NCBI GenBank assembly: GCA_949128115.1
Contig: OX421963.1
Span: forward strand, 56,291,306 to 56,355,305
Reading direction: 5' to 3'
Source: Anaspis maculata
Taxonomy: Eukaryota > Arthropoda > Insecta > Coleoptera > Scraptiidae
DNA length: 64,000 bases
Each line of letters starts with the position of its first letter. Position 1 is the stretch's first letter. Below are positions 24,553 through 36,612 of the stretch, one piece after another. A model generated the notes under the pieces. That model was not told the DNA's origin and ran no database searches. It saw only the letters and a list, made by a program, of their open reading frames with translations. The translations under genes were made by a program, and so were the position numbers.

Positions 24553-25976
24553 TACAGGAAAAATAGTAAAAAAATCGGCAAAACCTCGGAAAAAATATGG
24601 ACGTCCTGAAAATTTGACATTCTGTTCAGAATTGAATGCTCTATACTACATATCCAAAATCGCCAAAAATCGCACCTGGGGGTTTTGAGCTATTAGAGGG
24701 AAGGGAGGGGTGGACAATTGCAACTTGAAATTGAGGGGAAGAAACCCGTGAATCCATTGGATGCAAATACATCTTAACTGGACGCATTGTATCCCGTTGA
24801 TATCATTTTGGTACACAAAAAGTCGATGATTGTTGAAGGGGGCTCTTGCGGGGAAAGCTCAGCTAGGTGGTTTTCCTTTTTCCTGCGCCATATTGAACCG
24901 ATCACGACAAGTTTGGCATCTTTTCCGACTAAATTCAATCTGTTGAAATTGAATCCGATGTGTAATTTGGGATGACAACAAGTTCGAACAAATTATCTTG
25001 AAAAAACTTGTTTTTTATTTGACAATTTTGACGATTTTTTTTCACTGTTGGAGGTGTTCATTATTGAAAATATTCCAAGGGCCATTACATTGAAATGTAT
25101 TCTTCACAAAAATCATCCACTCGATGTGTAATTTTGTTTCTCGACTTGAAACAAATGGATTTAAACCAGAGCCGGCTCGCACAGGATGCACCTTCAAATG
25201 AAAATAGCTCAAACTATTGGAGGAATAACAACTCATCTTTGAAAATTCGAGGATCTTTACAGAATTGAATTCCCATAACATAACATGAACAAAATGTCAT
25301 GAATCGCACTGCAGGGTTTTGAGTTATTTGAGGGGAGAGGTAACAGTTCATGGAGTATGAACACTGGCCAAAATATTATCCTTCTCTACGAATAACTCAA
25401 AATCCTGCAGTGCGATTCATGGAAATTTTGTTTATGTTATAGGGAATTCAGTTTCGCATAAATCCTCGAATTTTCAAAGATAAGTTATTATTTTTCCAAT
25501 AGTTTGAGCTACTTTCATTTAAAGAAGCTTGTTGTTGTAGTGTTCTGGTCATAAGTAGAAGCCGCGCCGAAACGGGTCAGGTTCAAATCGATTTTTGAAA
25601 CTTGAGAAACAGAATTATACATCCAGTGGATGATGGTTTTTGTGAAGAATACACTCCAATTCAATGGCCCCTGAGAAGTTTTCAAAAATGAACACCTCTA
25701 ACAGTAAAAAGAACATCGTCAAAATTGTTAAAGAAAAAACAAGTTTTTTCAAGTTGACTTGTTTAAATTTGTTTTCATCCAAATTTGCACATCAGATTCG
25801 AGTTCAGGAGATTGAATTTATAGTCGAAAAAGATACAAAACTTGTCGTGATCGGTTCTACATGGCTAGAAAACCAAAATGGACCACCTAGCAGAGCTTCG
25901 CCCCCCCCCCCCACGACCCCCTTCAACAATGATCGACACTTTTTGTGCCAAAATGGTATCAACAGTATATGATGGA
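24553..25976. mobile_element. FB5: foldback element, truncated copy of the FB6 family
   Basis: Both arms share long blocks with FB6: GACGTCCTGAAAATTT, ACTACATATCCAAAAT, the CGATCACGACAAGTTTGGCA block and TTCTTCACAAAAATCATCCA. They mirror each other around about 25355. The left arm runs on to 24553, but the right arm stops near 25976, so about 230 bp of the outer right arm is missing, and both ends lack the terminal ~115 bp that FB6 has. No genes. Confidence 0.75.
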
Positions 25977-26959
25977 CACTGAAGTACACCGGTAAAAACA
26001 TGAACATTTATGGGGACTCGATTTAGAAAATCTACCAGTACTTTTTGTTATCGATAGTACCTGGAGCGAGACCTAGAGTGTTTCGAAGCAGACGGTAATT
26101 TGTAACGGGTTCATACAATGGTTGAAGTTCTAATTGGTGCCACCGTGCACATTAAAAGCTGCCACACTCATATTTATCAGCAACTCGAAAATTAATTTTT
26201 GGATGCTTCGAGTGAATTTCGGAGCGAAATTTTGCTACACTGATGCTACTAGGCAAGCTCGCACATAACAACTCTATTTCGCTCGTCCGACCGCACATTT
26301 GCTCGCAACAACAACGAGGAGCGTCAATTATTTTCTATTTTATTGTCTATTCATTCCCGGTGGAAAGTCAACGACGAGCGTTTGTCATTATTATAATTGT
26401 CTTTTAGGAATCCCATACTGAAACATTTCAATTTCTCTTGTGCCGGCTCGCCGACAGGCAAGTATCTACCTACCGACATACCTAGTGTAGGAAGAAATGG
26501 GAATGTTCCGTGTCCGAAATTTAAAATTTAATTCGTAACAGCTTGTTGACACAAAAATTGTAAATCTAATAAGGTTAATTACATATTCATGGGCGCTCTT
26601 GAATAATCTTCAAGTTTATCTTTGGAGAAAAGTAATAAAGTTTATTCAATTTGCATTAATAGGCAATTCCACGGGCGGAGAACATGTTGCGTGCATAGGT
26701 ATAGAGAGTCTTCTGTAGGTTTGCTGCCAAGTACACAGACGCACATAGAGGCACATGTGTTTCAGTTATATGAAGCCTGTGAAAAAAAAAGTTATAGATA
26801 CAAGTTACTTCACTCCATCTTTCAAATTTTGTCGAACAAAACCACAAACCACTGAGAATAGTCTCTAAAATAAGAATTCAGAATATAAAATGCGGACCAT
26901 CCTCAAGTTTCTTGTTCTCCCTTATTCACTGTGATGGTAATAGTTTATTATATACCAAG
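25977..26959. other. Unassigned DNA
   Basis: No coding frame above 77 codons with any recognisable feature and no repeat partner noted. Confidence 0.35.
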
Positions 26960-26963
26960 TGTT

Positions 26964-27018
26964 ATAAAGTATTATTATAGCTGAAGCGCCAGTTTAGGCG
27001 CTGAAGCTATAATAACTT
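26964..27018. repeat. Short near-perfect hairpin
   Basis: AAGTATTATTATAGCTGAAG, then CGCC, a six-base loop AGTTTA, and GGCGCTGAAGCTATAATAAC fold into a stem of about 24 bp. It is a little shorter than a typical animal pre-miRNA, and no expression evidence is available. More likely a small MITE. Confidence 0.55.
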
Positions 27019-27528
27019 TCTAGACCGTGGTTTATATAGAGTTTTTTTTACTACTCCAAAATAGCCATTCTAGTTAAGGAACAGGTTAGTAATGATGTAC
27101 TTCACGGCTAGTAGTGAAATATAGTAACTATTCGTCTGGGGGAAAGGACTAACTAGAGAAAGGAAAACAGGGGAAGGGACCATGCACAACTTAATCCTAT
27201 TGAGTGGCGTGCGCTCAAGAAAATAGTGCGCCGCATTCAAATTATCATCTTGGAATCCACACGTTTTCCATGAATCTTATGCAGATGCTATTGTGCTGTG
27301 TTTCGTTACTAATGAAAGTCCAAATAAAGATCGACTAAGACTAATAAAGGTAACTGTCACCAGATTATTTCTGGATTAGGTAAAATTATATCTGAATAAT
27401 ACATGGACAGGACCTGTTACAGATCTGACCATAGGACAATTGGAGTGTGACACCACTGACACCTGAAGTTTCAGTGAAGTTTGGAGTATGACGCACCTGA
27501 AAACTTTGGTGGAGTTTGAAGTGGTATA

Positions 27529-28104
27529 AAAGCGGCTTCACAGAGCTTCGACGTGTCGCCGGCGACACTTCATCAACCAATAGGGATCCAGCATCGGATG
27601 TATTCCCCTCTGTCGCCCACCCCTTCCATTTGGTGTCGCTGTGTAGTTAGGATTTTCCAACTACACAAACCGTGTCGCGTGTCGCTGGGTGGTTGTGGAC
27701 CGCATGCAGTCATCAGTCAATCATCGGCCGGTAAAGATTGCGTCAAGTTATTGACACGGACAGAAATTGAATGTGCATGATGGTACAGAACGACGGTTTA
27801 GGGTATTTCCCGAAGCAAATCGCCTTTCAACAAGGCACTTCCAAGAAAAAGACTAATCATCAGAAGATATACCCGTGGAATCAGATGAAATAATTTTTTG
27901 AGGGACATTGGCAATTGTTTGACATTTCCGAGCACGTGCGTTGTCAGCTTGGCGAATGAATTTCTATCAATCTATCAAATCCCGCCAACTCGTTCGAGGT
28001 TGCGAGCGACACCAATTTTCGCAGTCTTCTGTCGCCGGCGACAGCTGTGGTGTCATGGTGGGGGAATGTCGCCGGCGACACGTCGAAGCTCTGTGAAGCC
28101 GCTT
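27529..28104. mobile_element. TIR element, 576 bp, with repeated TGTCGCCGGCGACA palindromes
   Basis: AAGCGGCTTCACAGAGCTTC and the next 20 bp at the left are an exact inverted match to 28066-28104, giving 39-40-bp terminal repeats. The inner end of each is the perfect palindrome TGTCGCCGGCGACA (27554 and 28067), and a third copy lies at 28030. A TATAAAA-like sequence abuts the left end (27525). No transposase and no clear target duplication. Confidence 0.7.
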
Positions 28105-29044
28105 CAACTCCTCAAGAAAGAGGACTGATTCGAAGACAGTAATTCATCTGTCATTACTGTCAAGTCACGATCGTCAACATCAAAATTCAAAGTAGTGCGA
28201 AAAACACCTATTTCTTTAGGAATTTAATGGCAGTTTATCCATCTTCTATCTGTGTGACTAAGTTGGAGTTGGAGAAGAGACGGGTCGGAGAATGGCGAGC
28301 CGGGGCTTCCAACAGCCAGAAAGAGTTTGGGATCAGCAGCAGCTGTCAAAATTTTTGTGGAATCAACACTCCAGATCATAAAATACCTGTAATGTATAGG
28401 TCATCGTAGAGAGTATAAAATATGGAATAAATGGAATAAATGAAATATGGAAGAAGTGTAAATCTTGTGAATAGCTGACTTTTTGCACTATCGGAGGCGT
28501 TTTAGATTTGGGTATCACCTTTGTGAAACCCTCGATTTTGGATGTTGCCTTGAGTCGATTCTGACCTTTGGTGTAGCTGTAACATGAGCTTTGAATTATC
28601 AAAATTGGTTAAGGTTCAAAAAGTCACCGGTGCATGCAAAAAACCAAAAGGTTGATATTTTGAGACCCTACAAAAATAAAAAAGATAGGCGGAAATTCGA
28701 AAAACTGTTTCGAGATTTGGTTTCATGACCTCCCTGGACCAGGAGAAAAATTCTAAGAGTTTTTTTCCAGAATGAGAAAAGTGGATGAATCCTTCGGCAT
28801 CAACTTTTCAATGTGGAGGAGCAAGCGGAGGCTTGTGGACTGCGAAATAGTAGTTTACAATACGAGTTGGCTGTTACATAAGTGGTTTTCAGACACGAAG
28901 CCAAAATTTGCAGAACGAGGGCGCAGAGTGTTTACAAGGTGGGTCCTACCGATTACGTGGACTACCTCCAAAGTTTTCAAATCGTGAATTTCGAACTGTT
29001 CGGTTCGACCGATTTCGCCCAAATTATGCAAAATCATGTAGGTA
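28105..29044. other. Unassigned DNA
   Basis: Frames up to 79 codons on both strands overlap one another and show no motif. No repeat partner noted. Confidence 0.35.
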
Positions 29045-29490
29045 CACAGAGAAAAGAGGTTATTTGAATTAAGAAATTGAAGTTGTTTGAAACTGATTTC
29101 TTCAGAACAAACAAAAAATTTTCAAATCAACAAATAAAATTTTGCTTCAAGAAAATGCGGTTTCTTGGAGATTTTTTTGGATTTATTTGATTTGAGAAAT
29201 TTTGCGTTCTTCGTCTTGAACATATACTGTCTTAGAACAAAGAAATATTAAGAAAAATAAACCAAATAAACCAATATGTTTCAATCAAATCATTCTTGTT
29301 TCCATTTAGCTATTAAACAATGTTTCTTTGCTGTAAAAGCGGAAGTATTTGCATCAAATAAATATTTCTTTGGCTCAAAGCTCCGATCGCTGTGAACAAA
29401 GCTCCGTCCCTTGACTTGTCACGACCTGCAAAATCATTCTATTGTTTGAGATGAGGTTGTGCAAGACGCGAGTGACAATCCTTCATCAAC

Positions 29491-29763
29491 ATGAAAGATT
29501 TTTTGGAAACCAATGATCTGGGTCATCAATTTTCAGTTTTCAATGGTAAGTGAATTTCATACAATTCAGATTTTGAGTAGCATTTGGATAAATTGCATGC
29601 ATAACCACCTTTATCCACTTCGAAATTGATATTATTTCATTGTTTATTTCATGAAGGCAACAATATATTGGAAGTCAACATCGGAAAACAAAGGATCTAT
29701 AATCCAACCATCCCATTCTTCAAGAAGTATAAGGGCTCAAGGACATCAAAGTTCTCGGACTAA
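29491..29763 (+). CDS. Possible two-exon small ORF (53 codons plus stop)
   Basis: Exon 1 is 29491-29545 (ATG start). It ends in phase 1 at a consensus donor, G|GTAAGTG. The acceptor AG is at 29655-29656, so the intron is 111 nt, and exon 2 runs from 29657 to a TAA at 29761. The join keeps an open frame and gives a hydrophilic peptide with a basic end; I do not recognise it. A second good donor (GTAAGTA) at 29831 and AATAAA at 30221 would fit a short transcript. The acceptor tract is weak in pyrimidines. It lies near the left end of the 29045-34837 element, so it may be TE-encoded, or the signals may be coincidental. Confidence 0.22.
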
Positions 29764-30630
29764 TGATGGTCGCAGCTTGTGGATCGAGCGATCACCTTTT
29801 CATTTGAAGAGCATTCTTCCAAATTTTCGTAAGTACATTTCAGCAGTTGCCATTAAAAAATCTATATACACATATCAAGACACCATTTATACAAATTGAA
29901 CTAGGTAGGTCTTCCTTTTTTTTATTTCATTTACCATGTTATTATTATTACTATTTATTGTATCCCTAGTTTATATCATTGTTATACGGTATTCTTTGTT
30001 TAACAGCAACCCGTATTGTTGGGTATTATGATCATTTTTGTTATTTCGTTTACAAATACCTACTTGTATGTGTGTACTTGTACTACAAGTGAATTTTGGT
30101 AGTTATGTTCTTGGAAGTTATGTGTCTACTCATGTTGCCAGTGTTACAAGTTTTTAGGTTTTTATATCTATGTATTATTATGTTTATGTATTTTTGAAAG
30201 AAATTAAAGAAAATTGAAAAAATAAAAAGAATTTTATTTTCCACCTACATTCAAACTAATAAATTCAAAGAAGTATTTCATTAAATGTAGCAAAAATATT
30301 GAAACAAAAATTTGTTTGAGTTGAAAAATATTTCATTCTTATCAAAAAAATTAGGATTCAATTGAATATATGAATTCTTAAATCAAATTAATGGATCTTT
30401 CCAATTGAATAAATTAGTGGGGGGGTTAGCGGAATGGTCTGTGCATTTTGTGATCAAAGCATGAAATTTGGCATACTTGTTCAGAAGACCCTCCTTCGCA
30501 ATTCCAGATGTGGCGCCACGCAAAATTTCGCGCCAGAGGCACTGTATTGCGGATAGTATACCTGCTAGGGGTAAATTCTGCAAAAATTGTTCCTGGCCGG
30601 TCTCTGGTACCGCAGCGGTATTTTTTAGTT

Positions 30631-32351
30631 CTGTTTAGTTGAAACTACATGTAGAAATAAGTTAAGAGTACATTTCCACAAGCAAAGTCCCAATTGCTGC
30701 CTTTATACGTTGTTTGATTACATTTTAAGGCCAACTTTGTTTTAGTACAGAAAACATGGTAAAAAAAATGCGAAAACCTCGGCAAAGATATGAACGTCCT
30801 GAAAATTTTATATTCTGTCCAGAATTATGTGCCCTACTACATATCTAAAATTGTCAAAAATCGCACCCCGAGGCTTCAAGTTATTGGAGGGGGGGTGAAA
30901 AATTGCAACTCAAAATGAAAGGTATGGAACCCGATGGAACCCGTCAATCCAATGTATAAAAATACGTCGTAGTTCGACGCATCACAACCGGTTGATACAA
31001 TTTTGGTACAAAAAGTGTCGATCATTGTTGAAATGGGGTCGTGGGGAAGGGCGGAACTCGGCTGGGTGGCTCTTTTTCTTCCTGGGCCATGAAGAATCGA
31101 TCACGACAAGATTGGTATCTTTTCCGACTAAATTCAATGTCCTGAACTTGAATCCGATGTATAAATTTGGATAAAAACAAGTTCGAACAAGTTAACTTGA
31201 GAAAACCTGTTTTTCTTTGACAATTTTCACAAAACTTTTTTTTACTGTGAGAGGTATTCATCTTTGAAAATAGCTCAGAGGCCATTAGACTAAACTGTAT
31301 TCTTCACGAAAATCATCCATTAGATCTGTCACTTTGTTTTTCGAGGTGGGAAAAACCGATTTGAACTTGAGTCGGCACTGCCCGGCGTCTACTAATGACC
31401 AGAACACTACAGCATGCATCTTCAAGTAATAACTCAATACCCTGCATTGCGATTTATGACGATTTTGTTTATGTTATAGGCAATTCCGTTCTGCACAGAT
31501 CCTCAAACTATCAAAGATGAGTTTTAATTTTTCAAATAGTTTGGGCCATTTTTATTCAAAGATGCATGGTGTAGTGTTCTGGTCAGTAGTAGACGACGGG
31601 CTGTGCCGACTAAAGTTCAAATCGATTTTTTCTATCTCGAAAAACAAAGTTACAGATCAAATGGATGATTTTCGTGAAGAATACAGTTCAATCTAATGGC
31701 CTCTGAAATATTTTCAAAGATGAATGCCTCTAACAGTAAAAAAAGGTTTTGTGAAAATTGTCAAAGAAAAAACAGGTTTTCTTAAGTTAACTTGTTTGAA
31801 CTTGTTTTTGTCCAAATTTATACATCGGATTCAAGTTCAGGACATTGAATTTGGTCGGAAAAGATACCAATCTTGTCGTGATCGATTCTTCATGGGCCAG
31901 GAAGAAAAAGAGTCACCCAGCCGAGTTTCGCCCTCCCCCGCGACCCCCCTTCAACAATGATCGACACTTTTTGTGCCAAAATTGTATCAACGGAATGTGA
32001 TGCGTCGAACTATGACGTATTTGCATCCATTGGATTGACGGGTTCCATCGGGTTCTATACCTTCAATTTTGAGTTGCAATTTATTACCCCCCCTCCAATA
32101 ACTCGAAGCGTCGGGGTGCGATTTGTGGCAATTTCAGATATGTAGTAGGACACTTAATTCTGAACAGAATATCAAATTTTCAGGACGTTCATATGTTTAC
32201 CAAGGTTTTGGCGATTTTTTTACCATGTTTCCTGTACTAAAACAAAGTTGGCCTTAAAATGTATTAAAACAACGTATAAAGGCAGCATTTGGAAGTTTGC
32301 TTGTGAAAATGCACTCCTCACTCATTTCTACATGTAATTTCAGCTAAACAG
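30631..32351. mobile_element. FB6: foldback element, 1721 bp, arms ~850 bp
   Basis: CTGTTTAGTTGAAACTACAT at the left pairs with the right end ATGTAATTTCAGCTAAACAG. The arms mirror each other through GGCCAACTTTGTTTTAGTAC, the GACGTCCTGAAAATTT block, CGATCACGACAAGATTGGTA and GACCAGAACACTACA, and the centre is near 31491. It is the most complete member of its family; FB5 is a shortened copy. Only short chance ORFs. Confidence 0.85.
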
Positions 32352-32559
32352 ATATAAACAAGTGAGTATGCCTTCACGTGCGTGAGTCTCAGTAGCGCAT
32401 TTTCTCAAAGAGGCATATTGTGAACGTAAAGAAATTTGGTTGAAGGAGAAACACCATTCCTTGCCCACTTTCTTCATTTGAAACTCATTGTGATATTTTG
32501 TTATCAGAATGGGGTACTTGCCAACTAAATAGATTTGAATGAAAATTCTTTCACTCATC

Positions 32560-34030
32560 AATATTTTTTTTGTTTGAGGGCGGGAGCTGGGAGCGGCGAC
32601 TAATCAAAAGTGGCCTATCTCTTCCCATTTTTAGTCAGCTATCTATATAGCGGAACAATTAGATCGCCATGTCTTCAAGGTTATGTTTTACATTTATCTC
32701 TTACTTTGGGGGCGGCGTGTGGGAGCGGCAGAGTTTGGCAAAGAAATTTTTCCACAGTTTGAGTTGGGAGTTTCTGAATGTTTGAGGTAACATTAAAATG
32801 TAAATCAGTGGAAATTATTGGAAGTTGCACTTTTTTTCTTTTGGGGGTGGAAGTTGGAGGCGGCGTCATATCAAAAGTAGCCTATTCTTTCCCATTTTTA
32901 GTAAGCTATCTATATAGCGAAAGAATTAGATCGTTATGTCTTCGGGTTTATGTTTTTCATTCATCTCTCACTTTGATGGCAGCGTATGGGGGCGGCAGCA
33001 TTCGGCAAAGTAGCTGTTGCACAGTTTGAGTTGGAAGTTACTAAATGTAAGGGAAATATGACAATTAGTGAAAATTGTGAAAGTTGCATTTTTTGCTTGG
33101 AGGCGGCAGCTGGAGGCGGCGGCTAATTAAACTGGCCTGTCTTTCTCCAATTTCAGTCAGCTATCAATATAGTGAAAGAATTAAATCGCTATGTCTTCAG
33201 TATATCGTGGTCTTCAGGTTCATGTTTTTCATTTATCTCTTACTTTGGGGGCGGCGTGTGGGAGCGGCAGCGTTCGGCTGAGCAAATGTTGCTCAATTTG
33301 AGTTGGCAGTTCCTAAATGTTGAAGGGAACATCTTAATCAGTAACATTTGTGAAAGTTGCACTTTTTATCGTTTGGGGGCGGAATCTGGGGGCGGCGACT
33401 AACCAAAAGTAGCCTATCCTTTCCCATTTTTAGTCAGCTATTTATATACCGATAGAATCAGATCGCTATGTCTTCGGGTTTATGTTTTTCATCCATCTCT
33501 CACTTTGATGGCAGCGTATGGGGGCGGCAGCATTCGGCAAAGTAACTGTTGCACAGTTTGAGTTGGAAGTTACTAAATGTAAGGGAAATATGACAATCAG
33601 TGAAAATTGTGAAAGTTGCATTTTTTTACTTGGAGGCGGCAGCTGGAGGCGGCAGCTGGAGGCGGCGGCTAATTAAAAGTGGCCTATCTTTTTCCAATTT
33701 CAGTCAGCTATTAATATAGTGAAAGAATTAGATCGTTGTCTTCAGGTTCATGTTATTCATCTATCTTTTACTTTGGGGGCGGCGTGTGGGAGCGGCAGCG
33801 TTCGGCTGAGCAAATGTTGCACAATTTGAGTTGGCAGTTCCTAAATGTTGAAGGGAACATCTCAATCAGTAACATTTGTGAAAGTTGCACTTTTTATCGT
33901 TTGGGGGCGGAATCTGGGGGCGGCGACTAACCAAAAGTAGCCTATCCTTTCCCATTTTTAGTCAGCTATTTATATTCCGAAAGAATCAGATCGCTATGTC
34001 TTCGGGTTCATGTTTTTCATTTTAAAGTGC
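32560..34030 (+). repeat. Two-level tandem (satellite-like) array, ~265-bp monomers in ~530-bp dimers
   Basis: The landmark CTTTG before the G-rich block lies at 32704, 32971, 33243, 33503 and 33771, a spacing of 260-272 bp. Two monomer types alternate: B reads TACTTTGGGGGCGGCGTGTG, A reads CACTTTGATGGCAGCGTATG. Same-type spacing is 528-539 bp, and the like types are clearly more similar to each other. Other shared blocks are AGTCAGCTAT, GTGAAAGTTGCA and a GGGGGCGG or GGAGGCGG run. In one A unit a 14-bp piece, GGAGGCGGCAGCTG, has itself expanded (near 33636). The plus strand is strongly G-biased over C in these blocks. Confidence 0.85.
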
Positions 34031-34240
34031 TTGGGGGCGGTTTTTAGCAGTTTTTTCATGTTGGCGGCGCATATTGAAGACGGAATGTTTGTTGGCTTAC
34101 GTTTATAAGTGGCAACTATGTATTATTCAAAAAATGAGAACACTAGAGCATCAGGTCTGGTAGAAAGTGCAATATTATGTTATTTCAAGTTTATCGGGGG
34201 CGGTTTTCTCCATGTTGGCGGCGCAATATGGACATCCAAT
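34031..34240 (+). repeat. Direct pair of GGGGGCGG/GTTGGCGGCGCA segments
   Basis: GGGGGCGGTTTT followed by CATGTTGGCGGCGCA occurs at 34034-34070 and again at 34195-34225. It lies next to the satellite array and shares its G-rich block. Confidence 0.55.
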
Positions 34241-34330
34241 ATAGCCTAGCCCTCCTTTGGGAGTGGCAGCTATGTAACAGCGAAAAAATTAGAAAGCTAG
34301 GTCGTCTAGTTTGGGAGGAGTTCGATGAAC

Positions 34331-34366
34331 GGACGGACGGACGGACGGACGGACGGACGGACGGAC
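34331..34366 (+). repeat. Microsatellite (GGAC)9
   Basis: Nine uninterrupted GGAC units. They translate as repeated TDGR, which explains the apparent ORF here. Confidence 0.95.
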
Positions 34367-34837
34367 AAAGCGGTTGCAATAGCGATTTTCATCAAGATGG
34401 AAAATGCGCTAAAAACACCGACTGCGGTACCAGAGACCGGCCAGTAACCATTTCTGCAGAATTTACCCCTAGCAGGTATATCACAGCAATACAGTGCCTC
34501 TGGTGCGAAATCTTGCGTGGCGCCACATCTGAAATTGCAAAGGAGGGTCTTTTGAACACGTATGCCAAATTTCATGCTTTGATCACAAAATGTACAGATC
34601 ATTCCATTTTTGGCCGTTAACCCCGCCACTAAATAGTTCAGTAACCCAAACAAATTGCAAAGGTCCAAGTCCCTCCTGCTAATAAATCAATGTGTTGTAA
34701 TAAAAAAATGTTTATTTACAAGTTTCAAAGAAATCATTCTGATGTACCAAACAAATATTTCCTTCGCCATATAGAAACAACAAATTTATTTGAAATAAAG
34801 AAGATTTATTTGGTCTAAATAAAGTCTTTTCTCTGTG

Positions 34838-36612
34838 TAGTTCTTTAGTTCTCACAACTCTGAAGTGTTATAATAACTCGACGGTAACGAAGTTTAAATT
34901 CGAAAAACAGCATAAATGGCACTATTTCATCTCTTCGTAAGAGGAACCTTCAGTATAAAGGAGGCCCCACTTTATTCTGGAACACGTGTATAGTAATGTA
35001 ATGTGCAGCAGTTTAGAACTTTGAAAGTGTTTATCTTGAATGTAGCCCCAACCTCATAAAACCCAACATATTTTTGCATAATGTCAAGCTAATTTTGAAA
35101 AAAATATAAAACTAATTTGGCGGCCAATTTATGACGACACGCAACTATAATTCACGTGTTTCAAACAAATTAAATATCTTCTAAGACCAAGCCCTCAAAG
35201 TGAAGAACTGCGTGGTACTTTGAGTCGTGCATGTCATTCTCGATGTCTCTTAAACGAAATCTGTGATGTTTTTCTCGTTTTTATTTTATTTTTGAACGTA
35301 AATCAGTCGACGGACGGCGTCGCATCTTTTTTTCAACGCGACTATTTTTTCATCCAACTTATTGCATAGTTCTAGCATTTTCATTTGCCACTTGAACTCC
35401 CGAGTTCATTACCAACTACCACATACCATGGTGAACGACCGAATAGCGACCACTATGCAATAATTTATTATGTATATATTTTTCAATTATCAGTAATTGT
35501 ATGCATATAAGTGTGTTCTGTCCAATTATATCGCGCGAATTTACTATTAAACTTTTAACCTCTGAGATGATACGTTTTACCATTGTATTTTACGCAGAGA
35601 CGTACCAAGTGTTAGTGGCGGGGTGAGAAGCACGAAGCAAATTTGTGCTCTTCAGGTATGTCTATTCTTGTAAAACCAAACTACTGAAAATTTGAAGAAA
35701 AAAAAAGAAAGAATTCTCCACGAAGATGTTTTATTATAATAGTCCAAGAGGCAGTGAACTCTTTTGTTACTTATTTCCCCAGTCAGCGAAGGTAGATAGG
35801 ATTGTTCAGTTGGTGATTCTAAACAATAAATCGTATAATAAGTATCCAATAGAGGGTTTTTCGATGTGTTGAGACGGAAAATGCCTTAGAAAATTCAAAT
35901 GAATTCCACTTTTTTCCCCACTGATGAAATAACAAGTCGTAATTTTGATCTAATGAAAAGAGATCGACACAATTCCTTCATTAAAGAATTAGCATGGAGA
36001 TCCAAAAGGGGAATGCCGAGAGTGTTTTGGACACCAGTACCTCGAAAAGCGAACTTTCGAAGTTTTTTTTGTTTGCTGAAACTTCAATCAAAAATCAAGT
36101 ATACGCTTCCCTCGAGGCTTTCTAAGTTTTGAACATCAATTTTTTATAATCTTTTATAAACTGTGTGCTACTGGTTTTTTGATCTACAAATAAATTATTT
36201 AAAAATAAAAAGTCGTAATATAGTCGATAATCCGATAATATCATTATATACTTTGTAAATCAAGTTTCAAACTTGGAAAAATATAAGGTTAACGTACCCG
36301 AGAAATCAACCTTATTTGCGATCAGCGAATTTATTGAATCACTTTAGCCGGACTTACTTTGTTTACCTGGAAACAAGCCGATTTTCTAGCTCTAGCTTTT
36401 TCTGGATCGAGTTTCTTCCAATGCTTTTTTCATTAGACTAAGCTATATAAAAAATGTGTTGTGTCGATACGAACAGTAGGACGCTGACTTGATGATAACA
36501 TCTTGCCACTTGGCAGCTGGTTGTCTACATGTGCTATGTATAATGTGATAGTAGTTGTCACCGTCATCGTAACGTAATATACGCGTAAGTGAAAATTCTC
36601 GAGATTACTTAA
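34838..36612. other. Unassigned AT-rich DNA
   Basis: No ORF above 77 codons, no repeat partner noted and no RNA gene. Confidence 0.4.

Larger units (their letters stand above)
30410..34637. mobile_element. Inner inverted-arm element with ~220-bp arms around FB6 and a satellite array
   Basis: The left arm 30410-30626 is inverted at 34405-34637. Shared blocks include GTGATCAAAGCATGAAATTT, GGCGCCACGCAA, CCAGAGGCACTGTATTGC, CCTGCTAGGGGTAAATTCTG and GGCCGGTCTCTGGTACCGCA. FB6 inserted just after the left arm; a TAGCGCATTTTC block after FB6 (about 32390) continues the arm sequence seen at the right end. The rest is the 32560-34030 tandem array and a (GGAC)n run. Confidence 0.7.
29045..34837. mobile_element. 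Outermost element of a nested stack, 5.8 kb
   Basis: TA|CACAGAGAAAAGA at the left is inverted at the right as TCTTTTCTCTGTG|TA. Similarity beyond these 13-16 bases is weak. If both ends belong to one insertion, it holds a possible small spliced ORF (29491-29763), an inner inverted-arm element (30410-34637), FB6 and the satellite array. The ends could instead belong to two elements of the same family. Confidence 0.45.

Noticed and set aside
33172..33930. Repeated near-identical ORFs (FGGGVWERQRSAEQ) as a protein repeat family
   Set aside because: They are the same piece of the satellite B monomer read twice; the frame is not kept across the whole array.
32560..34030. CRISPR array
   Set aside because: The monomers are ~265 bp with no short repeat-spacer layout, and the genome is eukaryotic.
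34177..34668. Frames of 147 and 120 codons around 34.2-34.7 kb as genes
   Set aside because: They run through the (GGAC)9 microsatellite (repeated TDGR or SVRP) and the inverted arm of a mobile element.
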